From the NCBI GenBank assembly GCA_003577145.1, contig QEUP01000009.1, positions 62,001 through 126,000 on the forward strand: DNA of 64,000 nucleotides. The letters are read 5' to 3'. The notes beneath the pieces are model-generated. The model made no database searches. It was not told the origin of the DNA and was given only the letters and a program-made list of their open reading frames with translations. This DNA comes from Acidobacteriota bacterium. GTDB taxonomy: Bacteria > Actinomycetota > Acidimicrobiia > Acidimicrobiales > Microtrichaceae. Both the position numbers and the translations under genes were made by a program. This document shows positions 9,401-17,020 of this stretch, one piece after another (positions within the stretch are counted from its first letter, which is position 1; each line of letters starts with the position of its first letter).

Positions 9401-10630
9401 CCCAGGTGGCTGGCCAACGGGGACGCGGTGGCCTACGTCGGCGCGGCGGGTGGTGACGGTGAGTGCATCTGCGTGGCTGCGACTGACGGGTCCGAGGTCA
9501 GATCGGTACTCGATGTCGACGATCTCGTTCTGGGTTCGTTCGACGTGGTCACGCCCGTCGCCTCACCAGCGGGCGCGGTGGCCTCGGTCGGTGCGTCGGA
9601 AGCTCCCTTGGAGTTGCTCGTCAGTGGGGTGAGCAGCACCGGCGAGCCGGTGTTGCGTGCGGTATCGGCCGACGGCTGGCGCAGCATCGACTACGACACG
9701 AACGGCCTCGTCCCCCAGAGCGCCGATTGGAGCGCGGACGGCAGCCGTATCGTCTTCACGGCCGAGGTTCCCTACGATCCAGGCGGCTTCGCCCCGTGGC
9801 CGCCGCCGCCACAGGGACAGGTCAGGCAGACCCACCTGACCATGAGCACCCTGGGCGGGCTCCCGGTCACCAACCGCTACCGTCCCGAGGTCGCCGAGCA
9901 GCAGGTCTTCCTCTGGGAGAACGGCGAGGTCCGCCAACTCACCGATCCATGGATCGAGGACTACATGGACGGCCTCCCGCAGGGTGAAGCCCGAGGTAAC
10001 ATCGATCCCGTCCTTTCCCCCGATGGCCGCTATGTCACGTTCACGAACGTCTCATCGGTCACCAACGAGACTTTCCTCCTCAGATACGACATCGAATCAG
10101 GGCAGGTCTACAGCCTCACGAACGCAACGGCCGGGGCCCAGGGCGTCGATGACAAGACGGCTGCGTATTCACGTGACGGTTCCCGCCTCGCGTTCAGTTG
10201 GACCGAAGGAGGCCAGAACAGCATCTACACGATGTCGGCCGGTGACGGACTCGACGTCGCACCGGTGACGAACAACCAGTTCACCAACCTGTACCCGTCC
10301 TGGTCCCCTGATGGGAAGAGCATCGTGTTCGTGCAGTACCGGGGTTCCATCGAAGAGATCGACGTTAACGCCACGACGATCAGCGAGCTCCCCCTCACCG
10401 ACTGGTACATCGTGAGAGTCGACCTGGCCACCGGTGTGGAGGCGACGCTGACCGGTGCGGGCAACGCTCCCGTCCTCTCCCCGACGGTGTCCGGCGACGG
10501 GAGCCAGATGGCATACGTGGGCCTCTCCGGCGTCACCACGGACATCCTCGTCATGGACACCAGCGACGGTTCCGTACGGCCCCTCGTCTCGACCCCGGAC
10601 GTGCTCGAGACCCACGTTGCCTGGCGGTGA
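6404..10630 (+). CDS. Wzy/WaaL-like O-antigen polymerase fused to an extracytoplasmic TolB-type beta-propeller
   Basis: Single uninterrupted frame of 1408 residues. Residues 1-570 are a polytopic membrane protein with many helices and Wzy/O-antigen-ligase hallmarks: SMTRAPLAVVSVP, LIGTGINNFQRHL and the GHPSHNFYILMTAESGFLGL loop. Residues about 575-735 are a charged, Gly/Pro/Arg-rich linker with an amphipathic part. A further membrane helix (KKPAAAGVVVAVLALASSVV, about 739-758) leads into about 640 residues of PD40/TolB-like repeats such as YPSWSPDGKSIVFVQY and DPVLSPDGRYVTFTN, enough for one propeller of about eight blades or two small ones. Usual Wzy proteins are 400-500 residues. The propeller probably lies outside the membrane and may bind polymer, peptidoglycan or a partner. 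The ATG follows the preceding stop directly. Confidence 0.88.
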   Translation: MIVTPTPTEEVAGSDTGQASSRRARPRGWRRLWSWLVFWAFAGTAAILAWVFASAGIKGVVFAVFLILVGVALYVFRDFVRYWVFMPSDDVPPPRVDGWTYVLRQAMARKTLPFQGSAVVIAAFLSAVAALVATQLGLLWVIIALGLVSVLTLLVIVKNRTLFFLFAVSVSMCIILYKAISELTPNSYVPGVYITTLDVMLIVLYLIWIAEGTFAQDLKEGFQQKILWLPLLVMPLVFISALNAPSFTLVMGEFVRFLWMWALFVYMAVRIRRKEHIWALLLGWGVICLIEVLVTGSQYATGGFLGIGMFEVNFDPEARQSGRPFGTFIHPVFLATVQGMLAIMLGAFALHLRKGTVLRILALAFVPIALTPMFFSMTRAPLAVVSVPLIVLIVWAVRKQWLSIKVVLLVLLIGCVGLVVFNQQVAGVFGTNFSGGEFREQWDARWETNIVGYRMIKDEPLIGTGINNFQRHLMEYLENNLLFYGHPSHNFYILMTAESGFLGLFAVLIIGITFFVLAIRLSRVKDRFLASIGVGATVAFVYLTLEEMFSFSLKQDIPLAFYWVICGVVVACLKMAGEDGPTRAARRREALGSGDAGDGSSPRPQESAVGSVQVAVHPRAPAGPVSNRDRRPVPVGARAVSTGRDFGAHGRVRSWGERVTLGFDRFTDMLLAPIAASGRLIALVVRGTARVVAKGASRFMSWWGSGPVPVERPPEPSLAAGGGGRLSGIGRRFRGFGWKKPAAAGVVVAVLALASSVVAQSGPTNTDGMEMVFGATHKGTGQSGIYVADGNGGHLQRITPADGRRYEAPVWSHGGNKIVFSSGGGAAHEPLNLYLMNPDGSGVEQITDVDWQVRATDSLDGRRILAEADVPGVGQGVYEIDLDTLAIVPVTSGSSLSSDGGGSYEAGGGGIVFASQGEAVPSQLYRVGLDGTGLAPVAQGQYANIQPDVSAEGMTAYASFRGSDPLTADISEPSGSADWKVAVMDPETGEEKLLGDGRSPRWLANGDAVAYVGAAGGDGECICVAATDGSEVRSVLDVDDLVLGSFDVVTPVASPAGAVASVGASEAPLELLVSGVSSTGEPVLRAVSADGWRSIDYDTNGLVPQSADWSADGSRIVFTAEVPYDPGGFAPWPPPPQGQVRQTHLTMSTLGGLPVTNRYRPEVAEQQVFLWENGEVRQLTDPWIEDYMDGLPQGEARGNIDPVLSPDGRYVTFTNVSSVTNETFLLRYDIESGQVYSLTNATAGAQGVDDKTAAYSRDGSRLAFSWTEGGQNSIYTMSAGDGLDVAPVTNNQFTNLYPSWSPDGKSIVFVQYRGSIEEIDVNATTISELPLTDWYIVRVDLATGVEATLTGAGNAPVLSPTVSGDGSQMAYVGLSGVTTDILVMDTSDGSVRPLVSTPDVLETHVAWR

Positions 10631-10634
10631 GCGA

Positions 10635-11576
10635 ATGGCGCATCACGACATCACCACCGTCATCGTCAACTGGAACACCTCGGAGCTGCTCGACGGGGCG
10701 CTGCGAAACCTCGTCGACAACCCCGCCTCCGGTCGCACCAACGAGATCATCGTCGTCGACAACGACTCGTCAGACGACTCGACGCAGATGATGGCGCAGA
10801 ACTGGCCGTCGATACGAGTCATCCAGATGGGGGAGAACGCGGGCTTCTGCCGGGCGAACAACGCCGCCATCAGAGCCAGCGACTCGGACTACGTGCTTCT
10901 CATCAACACCGACGGCCGCCTGTATCCGGGCACGTTCGACGCCATGCTCGGCTACATGGACGCTGATCCCCAGTGCGCCGTGGTCGGACCCCGTCTCGAG
11001 TACGGCGACGGAAGCTTCCAACGCTGGACGGGCGGCGAGCTGCCCGGGCTACGCAGCGTCGCCAACTTCTCGTTCGGGCTGGACAGGCTGGCGAGCCGCA
11101 AACCGTCCTTTGCCGGGGTCTATGCGTCGCATGACTCGACTGCACCGCGACGCTGCGGCTGGGTCAGCAGCGCGGTGATGCTCCTGCGGAGGTCGGCCCT
11201 GGACGACTTCGGTCCCCTCGATGAGGCGATCTTCCTCTACATGGATGATGTCGACCTGTGCCAGAGAGCCGCAGATGCGGGCTGGAACACCTGGTACGCG
11301 GCTGACGCGACCGCCGTTCACTTCATGAGCGCCTCCAGCCGGAAGCAGGTGGGGGCTGTTTCGCCCGAGACAATCCGCAGCGCCATTCGCTGGTACGCAC
11401 GACACAACCCGGGGTTGGAGACGGCGGCGTTTCGTGCCATCCTCGCTACAGGGTTCGGTCTTCGAGGTACGGTCTACCGGATGAGGGCGGCACTGGGTGG
11501 GGACGCAGATGCCGGAGCAATGGCGGAGGCACACTGGACAATGGCAAAGCTCTCCCTGGAGCGGGTCGATGCTTGA
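10635..11576 (+). CDS. Family 2 glycosyltransferase (rhamnosyltransferase-like)
   Basis: GT-A glycosyltransferase starting TTVIVNWNTSELL, with IIVVDNDSSDDS, GENAGFCRANNAAI, LLINTDGRLYPG and CGWVSSAVMLLRR. FLYMDDVDLCQRA is the late acidic motif. ATG at 10635 is chosen because it follows the polymerase stop by four bases with GGTGAG as ribosome-binding site; the frame stays open upstream only inside the polymerase gene. It resembles the GT2 at 1089 closely enough to be a within-locus duplicate. The stop overlaps the start of the methyltransferase by 8 bases. Substrate unknown. Confidence 0.9.
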   Translation: MAHHDITTVIVNWNTSELLDGALRNLVDNPASGRTNEIIVVDNDSSDDSTQMMAQNWPSIRVIQMGENAGFCRANNAAIRASDSDYVLLINTDGRLYPGTFDAMLGYMDADPQCAVVGPRLEYGDGSFQRWTGGELPGLRSVANFSFGLDRLASRKPSFAGVYASHDSTAPRRCGWVSSAVMLLRRSALDDFGPLDEAIFLYMDDVDLCQRAADAGWNTWYAADATAVHFMSASSRKQVGAVSPETIRSAIRWYARHNPGLETAAFRAILATGFGLRGTVYRMRAALGGDADAGAMAEAHWTMAKLSLERVDA

Positions 11577-12402
11577 ACACGCACACGCCCACGATCACGG
11601 GCAGCTCACCCTCGAGGAACGTCACGAGCACGAGGCGGAGACCTACGACGAGTTGGCCAAGCTCTTCCTCGAGCAATGGGGCGAGGAAGAGTATCTACTC
11701 GACCGGGCGACACCCCCGTTCCCGAACAAGGAGCATGTGAGCTTCCTCGGGTACGCGCTCGATCAGATCGGACCTCTCGAAGGGAAGCGCATCCTCGAAG
11801 CTGGTACCGGAACCGGCAACCTGCTGGTGTGGTTTGCGATGAACGGTGCCGAGGTGGTCGGCAACGACGTGTCCGCCGGAGTGATGGAGGTGGCTCGCAA
11901 ACGAGCGAGCATCAACGGGGTGCTCGAAGGGGTTGACTTCGTCCACCAGCCAATCGAGTCGCTGGATCATCCCGCTGGATCGTTCGACGTCGTGTTCGGC
12001 AACGTGGTCGCCCATCACTTCGACGTCGGCCGGGCCGGTCGCAACATCTACCGTCTGCTCAAGCCCGGCGGCGTCGCCGTCTTCAGCGAGCCCGTCCTCT
12101 TCGCCCCCGATTGGGTTTCGAAGCTGCGGACCAGCAGTGCCGTGACCAGGTACTTTCCAGACGTCAAGCACTCTCCGGACGAGAGGGCGTTCAGCCGCAG
12201 GATGCTGACCGAGTTCTCCGAGCCGTTCGACTCGGTGGACCTCAGGTACTTCCAGATCCTGGGTCGTGTGCAGAACTTCGCGCAGGTGTCGGATGAGACC
12301 TGGGCACGCATCGAGAAGGTCGATACCTGGCTGCTGGACCATGTCCCGTGGCTCTACCCGGTCAGTCGCTGGGTGGTCATGACCATGAGGAAGGCCGACT
12401 GA
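11569..12402 (+). CDS. Class I SAM-dependent methyltransferase with His-rich N-terminus
   Basis: Small-molecule or sugar methyltransferase. The Rossmann motif I is ILEAGTGTGNLL, an acidic residue follows in VVGNDVSAGVM, and SFDVVFGNVVAHHF and LLKPGGVAVFSEP are motifs II-III. The first about 20 residues (MLEHAHAHDHGQ and HEHE) are strikingly histidine-rich and could bind metal. ATG at 11569 lies inside the end of the preceding glycosyltransferase and is preferred to in-frame starts further up, because conserved sequence begins here. In this setting it probably O-methylates a sugar of the polysaccharide or its nucleotide precursor. Confidence 0.85.
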   Translation: MLEHAHAHDHGQLTLEERHEHEAETYDELAKLFLEQWGEEEYLLDRATPPFPNKEHVSFLGYALDQIGPLEGKRILEAGTGTGNLLVWFAMNGAEVVGNDVSAGVMEVARKRASINGVLEGVDFVHQPIESLDHPAGSFDVVFGNVVAHHFDVGRAGRNIYRLLKPGGVAVFSEPVLFAPDWVSKLRTSSAVTRYFPDVKHSPDERAFSRRMLTEFSEPFDSVDLRYFQILGRVQNFAQVSDETWARIEKVDTWLLDHVPWLYPVSRWVVMTMRKAD

Positions 12403-12458
12403 TTCCTCGGCCAACGCCCGTGGCGACGAACCCGGGTGGTGCCAGGGGTCACACAGGC

Positions 12459-12499
12459 TGTAATTTGGAATATTCGAACTAGGCGGAAGGCGGAACCTC
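12459..12499 (+). promoter_or_regulatory. Putative promoter/operator before the RmlD-like gene
   Basis: The 98-base gap 12403-12500 is the first real break in the locus. It holds an AT-rich island in very GC-rich DNA: a -10-like TGTAAT at 12459-12464 and an imperfect 14-base dyad, TTGGAATATTCGAA, at 12465-12478 whose core GAATATTC is a perfect palindrome. A strong ribosome-binding site (GGAAGGCGGA) follows. No convincing -35 is visible. A new transcript for 12501 onward is inferred. Confidence 0.45.
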
Positions 12500-12500
12500 C

Positions 12501-13448
12501 ATGAAGATGCTCGTGACCGGCGGGGCCGGCATGCTTGGCAGTTCCCTCGTGCCTGCGTTGGTCGGCGCAGGGCACGAATTGACCGTGACCGACATCGATC
12601 TGAGCAACCCGGCGCCCTGGGGTCCCCAGATGCCGGTCATCGGCGAGCTCGACGTGCGCGACCGTTACGCCGTCGCCGACGCGTTCGATCAGGTGAACCC
12701 CGATGCCGTGGTGCACCTTGCGGCCGAGACCTCGCTCGAGTTCTCCGACGACAATCCCGACCACGCATATCTGACCAACACCATCGCCACCAAGTACGTG
12801 ACACTCCAGTGCAAGAAGCACGACGTGCCCCTCACCTACATCAGCACCGCGGGAGTGTTCGACGGCGAGAAGCCGTCGGAGGTGTACACCGAGTACGACC
12901 AGCCGAACCCGCTCAACGTCTACGGCGACTCGAAGTACCGAGGCGAGATCGTAGTTCGGGACTTCCTCGACAAGTTCTACATCATCCGCGCGGGTTGGAT
13001 GGTGGGCGGCGGCCGCACTAAGGATCACAAGTTCGTCGCCCGGATGCTCAACCAGATCCGCGATGGGAAGAAGACCCTGCATGCGGTCGGCGACAAGCTC
13101 GGGACGCCCACCTACACGCCTGACTTCGCTCGCACCTACCTGAATCTCATCGAGAGCGAGCAGTACGGCCTCTACCACATGGCCTGCGAGGGCAAGGGCA
13201 GCAGGTACGACGTCGCCCAGCGCATCCTGGAGGTGCTCGGGCTCCAATCCGACATCGAGCTCATCGAGGTGACCTCGGATTTCTTCGCCGAGCAGTTCCC
13301 TTCGGTGCGCCCGTACTCGGAGATCATGCGCAACATGAACCTCGACCTGCAGGGCATGAACCTGATGCGACCGTGGCAGGTCGCACTCGAGGAGTACCTG
13401 ACCGTCAACTTCGCGGAGTTGATGGCGACCGAGAAGGCCACGGCCTGA
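12501..13448 (+). CDS. RmlD-like NAD(P)-dependent sugar reductase/epimerase (SDR superfamily)
   Basis: Extended short-chain dehydrogenase. MLVTGGAGMLGSSLVPAL is the dinucleotide-binding loop, VVHLAAETSLE follows, YISTAGVFDG carries the Ser/Thr of the active site and NPLNVYGDSKYRGE the Tyr-x3-Lys pair. The overall pattern and length (315 residues) fit dTDP-4-dehydrorhamnose reductase-like proteins. No rmlA, rmlB or rmlC is in the window, so the exact substrate is inferred from family only. The purple-AT promoter island upstream and an excellent ribosome-binding site suggest it starts a second transcription unit of the locus. A 33-base gap separates it from the RGP-like gene. Confidence 0.82.
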   Translation: MKMLVTGGAGMLGSSLVPALVGAGHELTVTDIDLSNPAPWGPQMPVIGELDVRDRYAVADAFDQVNPDAVVHLAAETSLEFSDDNPDHAYLTNTIATKYVTLQCKKHDVPLTYISTAGVFDGEKPSEVYTEYDQPNPLNVYGDSKYRGEIVVRDFLDKFYIIRAGWMVGGGRTKDHKFVARMLNQIRDGKKTLHAVGDKLGTPTYTPDFARTYLNLIESEQYGLYHMACEGKGSRYDVAQRILEVLGLQSDIELIEVTSDFFAEQFPSVRPYSEIMRNMNLDLQGMNLMRPWQVALEEYLTVNFAELMATEKATA

Positions 13449-13481
13449 GACCCACCCGGACTTTCAAGGAGCAGATGACGC

Positions 13482-14558
13482 ATGGCCGACAAGGCTAAGG
13501 ACGACCGCAAGGTGGCGGTGGTGATCCCCATCCCGAACGATCCCCCGTGGGAGCTGTTCGACGCCATTCCGACGGAGATCCCGATCATCGTGGCCGACGA
13601 CAGCGACGGTCAGCTCGCACCGCCGCCGCGGGAGAACGTCCACTACTTCGACTATGCCGCGCAGGAGGCCTACTGCGGGAGGCACTATGCCGCGATGCCC
13701 CACAAGTCGGCGGCGAGCCGCAACTTCGGTCACTACTACGCCTACAAGGAGGGCTACGACGTCATCATCGCCCTCGACTACGACTGCGGAACCAGGTCTG
13801 GATGGCTCGAGACCCACCTCGAATGCCTGACCACCGTCACCGACGCCCCCGCTCTGGAGCCCAAGGTCGAGAACGGTTGGGTCAACTCCATAGAGGCCGA
13901 GGGCTTCTACGCCCGCGGCTACCCTTACGAGTTCCGCACACCCGAGCTGGCCGAGGTCCGGGAGACCACGGCGTCGGGCGAGGTGAAGATCAACATGGGT
14001 GTCTGGGACAACATCCTCGACTTGAACGGGGTCGACAAGTTCCAGGCTGAGCCACCTTACGACCCCGGCTTGCGAGGCGATCAGAACTTCGTCTCCCTGG
14101 GCAACATCCCGGTCTGTGGCATGAACACCGCCTTCACCGCAGATCTGACCCCCGCCTACTACTTCCTGCCCGACATGTGGGTGAACGACGGGTCCCCCGG
14201 CAGTTGGCATCTCAGCCGCCACGACGACATCTGGGGTGGGTATGTCGTGAAGAAGCTGATGGACGTGCGCGGTGACCTCTTCACGTTCGGGCGGCCGGTC
14301 GTCGAGCACACGAAGCAGACCAAGCTCGAGCGGGTAGCGGTCCTCGAGCAGTACATGCACCTCATGTCCGTGCCGTTCTATGACATCGTCGACGAGGCGG
14401 TTGCCGAGCTGGAGCCATCCGACTACGCAGCCATGTACGCTCACTTCGTGGAGGAGTACCAGCGCCGAGTGGAGAAGAGCCCGGCCCCGCCTCATTTCAA
14501 GGCGGTGTACGAGGGCCTCGGCGAGTGGATGGAGCGCTGGGCCCAGGCCTTCGTATGA
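13482..14558 (+). CDS. RGP-like protein (reversibly glycosylated polypeptide / UDP-arabinopyranose mutase family)
   Basis: 358 residues matching, from memory, the plant RGP/UAM (GT75, Pfam RGP) pattern along most of its length. IIALDYDCGTR (residues 95-105) corresponds to the DxD loop, YARGYPYEFR (143-152) to the plant VRGYPFSLR block, INMGVWDNILDLN to the HGLWLNIPDYD region, and PVCGMNTAF plus RHDDIWGGYVVKK to CGMNLAF and RYDDMWAGWCVK. Arg145 and Arg152 keep the seven-residue spacing of the two arginines reported as essential in rice UAM. Plant enzymes interconvert UDP-arabinopyranose and UDP-arabinofuranose. Here it may supply a furanose donor or act as a glycosyltransferase. It overlaps the next gene by ATGA. 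Confidence 0.82.
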   Translation: MADKAKDDRKVAVVIPIPNDPPWELFDAIPTEIPIIVADDSDGQLAPPPRENVHYFDYAAQEAYCGRHYAAMPHKSAASRNFGHYYAYKEGYDVIIALDYDCGTRSGWLETHLECLTTVTDAPALEPKVENGWVNSIEAEGFYARGYPYEFRTPELAEVRETTASGEVKINMGVWDNILDLNGVDKFQAEPPYDPGLRGDQNFVSLGNIPVCGMNTAFTADLTPAYYFLPDMWVNDGSPGSWHLSRHDDIWGGYVVKKLMDVRGDLFTFGRPVVEHTKQTKLERVAVLEQYMHLMSVPFYDIVDEAVAELEPSDYAAMYAHFVEEYQRRVEKSPAPPHFKAVYEGLGEWMERWAQAFV

Positions 14559-15331
14559 GCGACTATGACCAGTTCCTCGGGCATCCGCCCGAGGAGAAGG
14601 ACGTGAAGTTCTGGCCGCTCTGGAAATCCGACATCCTGCGCCTCGGCGAAGCGTTCGGGTTCGATTTCGAGAAGATGGGCGTCAAGGAGAAGATCGCTGG
14701 ACTCGCCCACCTCCTGACGATTCCCGGCGTCCTGGCCGTCGGGCTCTTCCGCGTGGCCAGCGCGCTCAACGCTCGCGGCGGCTTCTTCAAGATCTTCTCC
14801 AGGCTCGTCTACCTGGCGAACTACATCCTCTTCGGTACCGAGATGGCGCCCAGTGCCCGCGTGGGGCCCGGGCTCGTGGTTCCCCACCCGATGGGAGTGG
14901 GGATCGGCCACGGGGTCCGCATGGGTAGCCGTGTGAGCGTGTTCCGCTTCGTAGGCATCGGTGGCTCCCCGAAGCTCGGTTCGACCGGCAAGGGTGGGCT
15001 CCCCGTCATCGGCGACGACGTGTGGCTCATGGACAGCTCTGCGGTTGCCGGCGGTGTGACGATCCACAACAAGGTCATCGTGGGGGCCAAGGCAGCGGTG
15101 AACAGGGATGTACCGCCGGGAACCTTCGTGTTCCCACCCCGCCCGTACCGCAAGTTCGTGCCCCTCAACAAGGTGATCCCCCGCCGTGTCCTCGATGCAG
15201 GAGTCGAGTCCGCTTTCGTGAAGGATCACGAGGCCGCGCAGCGGCGCCGGCGCCTCGAAGAGCCGCCCTCGGCGAACGGGGATTCTGCCTCGGCCGCCGA
15301 GGCTGCCAACGCCACCGGCACGATTCCGTGA
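14555..15331 (+). CDS. Hexapeptide-repeat acetyltransferase (serine acetyltransferase/WcaB-like)
   Basis: Left-handed beta-helix acyltransferase of 258 residues. After a helical N-terminus (about 90 residues), hexapeptide-type turns run from GPGLVVPHPMGVGIGHGVRM through PVIGDDVWLMDSSAVAGG to VIVGAKAAVNRDVPPG. The HPMGVGIG segment carries the catalytic-type histidine seen in serine acetyltransferase relatives. A Pro/Arg-rich end (FPPRPYRKF) and an Ala/Glu-rich tail follow. No cysteine pathway gene is nearby, so O-acetylation of the polysaccharide is more likely than serine acetylation. ATG at 14555 overlaps the previous stop (ATGA). Confidence 0.82.
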   Translation: MSDYDQFLGHPPEEKDVKFWPLWKSDILRLGEAFGFDFEKMGVKEKIAGLAHLLTIPGVLAVGLFRVASALNARGGFFKIFSRLVYLANYILFGTEMAPSARVGPGLVVPHPMGVGIGHGVRMGSRVSVFRFVGIGGSPKLGSTGKGGLPVIGDDVWLMDSSAVAGGVTIHNKVIVGAKAAVNRDVPPGTFVFPPRPYRKFVPLNKVIPRRVLDAGVESAFVKDHEAAQRRRRLEEPPSANGDSASAAEAANATGTIP

Positions 15332-15341
15332 ATGATCAGGG
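15326..15341 (+). promoter_or_regulatory. 16-base motif before the GT4 gene, shared with the trpF leader
   Basis: CCGTGAATGATCAGGG spans the end of the acyltransferase and stops three bases before the GT4 ATG, so its AGGG can act as Shine-Dalgarno. The same motif with one change (CCGTGAATAATCAGGG) lies at 45410-45425 just before trpF. The reverse complement of 15327-15341 is identical over 15 bases to 45307-45321. Function unknown; it could be a regulatory site or a mobile-element end. Confidence 0.5.
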
Positions 15342-15344
15342 TTG

Positions 15345-16484
15345 ATGCGGGTCGCTGTCGATGCCCACACCCTCGGGTCCGGGCAGGGTGGGGACGAGAC
15401 GATGCTCGGGGGGGTCCTCGTCGGCCTCAGCGAGACCAAAGCCCCTGAGGACGTCTTCCCGCTTTTCGTCGCGTCCGACGGTGTGCTCCCCGAGGCGGTA
15501 GCCGGCAGGTCGGACTTCCCGGTTGTGCAGCGGATGCAACGGCTGCCGGGTGTCGCCCATTTCCCGGTTCGCATGCCATGGCTCCTCTACCGGAACCGGC
15601 GAGCGCTGGCTGCCGAGCTGATCTTCGCGGTCAACCACGGTCCGGTGGTCTCGCCCGTACCGGTCGTGCTCATGATCCAGGACCTCTCGTTCTTCCATCG
15701 GCCGGACTTCTACCCCTTGACGGACCGCATTCGGTTGAACCAGGTCATGCGTCGCCAAGCCCTCAGAGCGCGAGCTGTGGCAACCGTGAGCGAGTTTTGC
15801 CGCAACGACATCATCGAAACCTTCGGGGTGGCCGGCGATCGGGTCTTCACCATTCCCAACGCCATCACCGAACCGCCCCCTTTCGACGAGGCCGACCGGG
15901 CCGCCGGCACCCGCTGGTTGAAGGAGAAGGGCGTTGACGGGCCGTTCGTCCTGTACCTGGGCAATCTCCATCCCAGGAAGAACCTGCCCAGGCTCATCCG
16001 CGCGTTCCTCCGGGCGAAGGACCATGACAGCGTCCTCGAGGACTGCAAGCTGGTCATCGCAGGAGCCAGATGGTGGGGTGAGGGCGCAGAGGAGAGGGCG
16101 GCGACAGAACGTCCCGACGAGATAGTCCTTCTCGGCAGGATCTCGGCGCTAGAGCGTGAATGGTGCATGCGGCTGGCCACCGCCATGGCCTATGTCTCGT
16201 TGTTCGAGGGATTCGGACTGCCGCCTCTCGAGGCGATGATCAGGGGTACGCCCGTGCTCACCTCAAACGTGACATCGCTGCCAGAGGTCACCGGTGAGGC
16301 CTCCCTCCAGGTGGATCCCCTCGACGAGGATGCGATCGCCGACGGGCTGATCAAGGTGGTAAGCGACGAGGTCCTGCGCAGCGACCTGATCGACAGAGGG
16401 CTAGACCAGGCGCGCACATTCAACACTCGGCGCACGGGTGAGGCGGCCATGCGCGCATTTCACGCCGCTGTCGCACTCAACTGA
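15345..16484 (+). CDS. Family 4 (GT-B) glycosyltransferase
   Basis: Retaining GT-B glycosyltransferase related to mannosyl- and rhamnosyltransferases of surface polysaccharide loci. The C-terminal half has the nucleotide-sugar-binding signature: [20 protein letters not shown], then [20 protein letters not shown] with the E-x7-E motif, and [15 protein letters not shown]. The N-terminal half has [22 protein letters not shown] at 15345 follows a TTG at 15342 that could also serve; both lie right after the AGGG of the motif at 15326-15341. Sugar specificity unknown. Confidence 0.88.
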   Translation: MRVAVDAHTLGSGQGGDETMLGGVLVGLSETKAPEDVFPLFVASDGVLPEAVAGRSDFPVVQRMQRLPGVAHFPVRMPWLLYRNRRALAAELIFAVNHGPVVSPVPVVLMIQDLSFFHRPDFYPLTDRIRLNQVMRRQALRARAVATVSEFCRNDIIETFGVAGDRVFTIPNAITEPPPFDEADRAAGTRWLKEKGVDGPFVLYLGNLHPRKNLPRLIRAFLRAKDHDSVLEDCKLVIAGARWWGEGAEERAATERPDEIVLLGRISALEREWCMRLATAMAYVSLFEGFGLPPLEAMIRGTPVLTSNVTSLPEVTGEASLQVDPLDEDAIADGLIKVVSDEVLRSDLIDRGLDQARTFNTRRTGEAAMRAFHAAVALN

Positions 16485-16515
16485 ACGGCAATCGAGGGGC
16501 GGTTACGCTATCGGG

Positions 16516-16998
16516 ATGGCGGACGAAGAGCAGCTCATCGACAAGCTGGTGAGCTGGCGAACGATCCCGGTTGTCGGCAAGCTCGTGCGCTACGTGCTGC
16601 GTGTCGTGTTCGGTACTATGCTGCCGGACTCGACCTTCCTGGGCGAGGGCACGCGGATCGTGCACGGGAACAGCACGAACCTCCACCCCAAGGTCGTTGT
16701 GGGGCGCAACTGCATGATCTTCCAGAACACGAGCGTCGGGCGTTCAAACATCGATGTCGACGAACCCGAGGACTTCATCGTGGTCGTCGAGGACTACGCG
16801 GTGATCTCGACGGGAGTAGTGGTCGCTGCTCCAGACGAAGGTCTTGTGGTGGGAGAAGGCACGCTGGTCGCAGCAAACAGCGTGCTGAAGGAGTCGACGG
16901 GGAAGTGGGAGATATGGGGCGGGATACCAGCTCGCAAGATCGGCGAGCGCACAAATCGTGCCGAGATCCTCGCCCGTTTCGGCGCTGACGAGAAGTAG
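16516..16998 (+). CDS. Small hexapeptide-repeat acyltransferase
   Basis: 160-residue protein with hexapeptide-type turns: FLGEGTRIVHGNSTNLHPKV, VVGRNCMIFQNTSVG, YAVISTGVVVAAPD and LVVGEGTLVAANSVLKE, ending WEIWGGIPARKIGERT. The WGG(I/V)PAR(K/V)IG end is typical of sugar O-acetyltransferases. ATG at 16516 is chosen; an upstream in-frame ATG at 16438 lies inside the GT4 gene. It probably acylates one residue of the polymer, giving the locus two acyltransferases. No His-Pro-type active-site motif is obvious. Confidence 0.78.
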   Translation: MADEEQLIDKLVSWRTIPVVGKLVRYVLRVVFGTMLPDSTFLGEGTRIVHGNSTNLHPKVVVGRNCMIFQNTSVGRSNIDVDEPEDFIVVVEDYAVISTGVVVAAPDEGLVVGEGTLVAANSVLKESTGKWEIWGGIPARKIGERTNRAEILARFGADEK

Positions 16999-17020
16999 CC
17001 GCGGAAGGGAAGGCGGGACA

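Noticed and set aside
14555-15331. Serine acetyltransferase (CysE) for the first hexapeptide acyltransferase
   Set aside because: The fold matches, but there is no cysteine-synthesis neighbour and it sits within a polysaccharide locus, so sugar O-acetylation is more likely.
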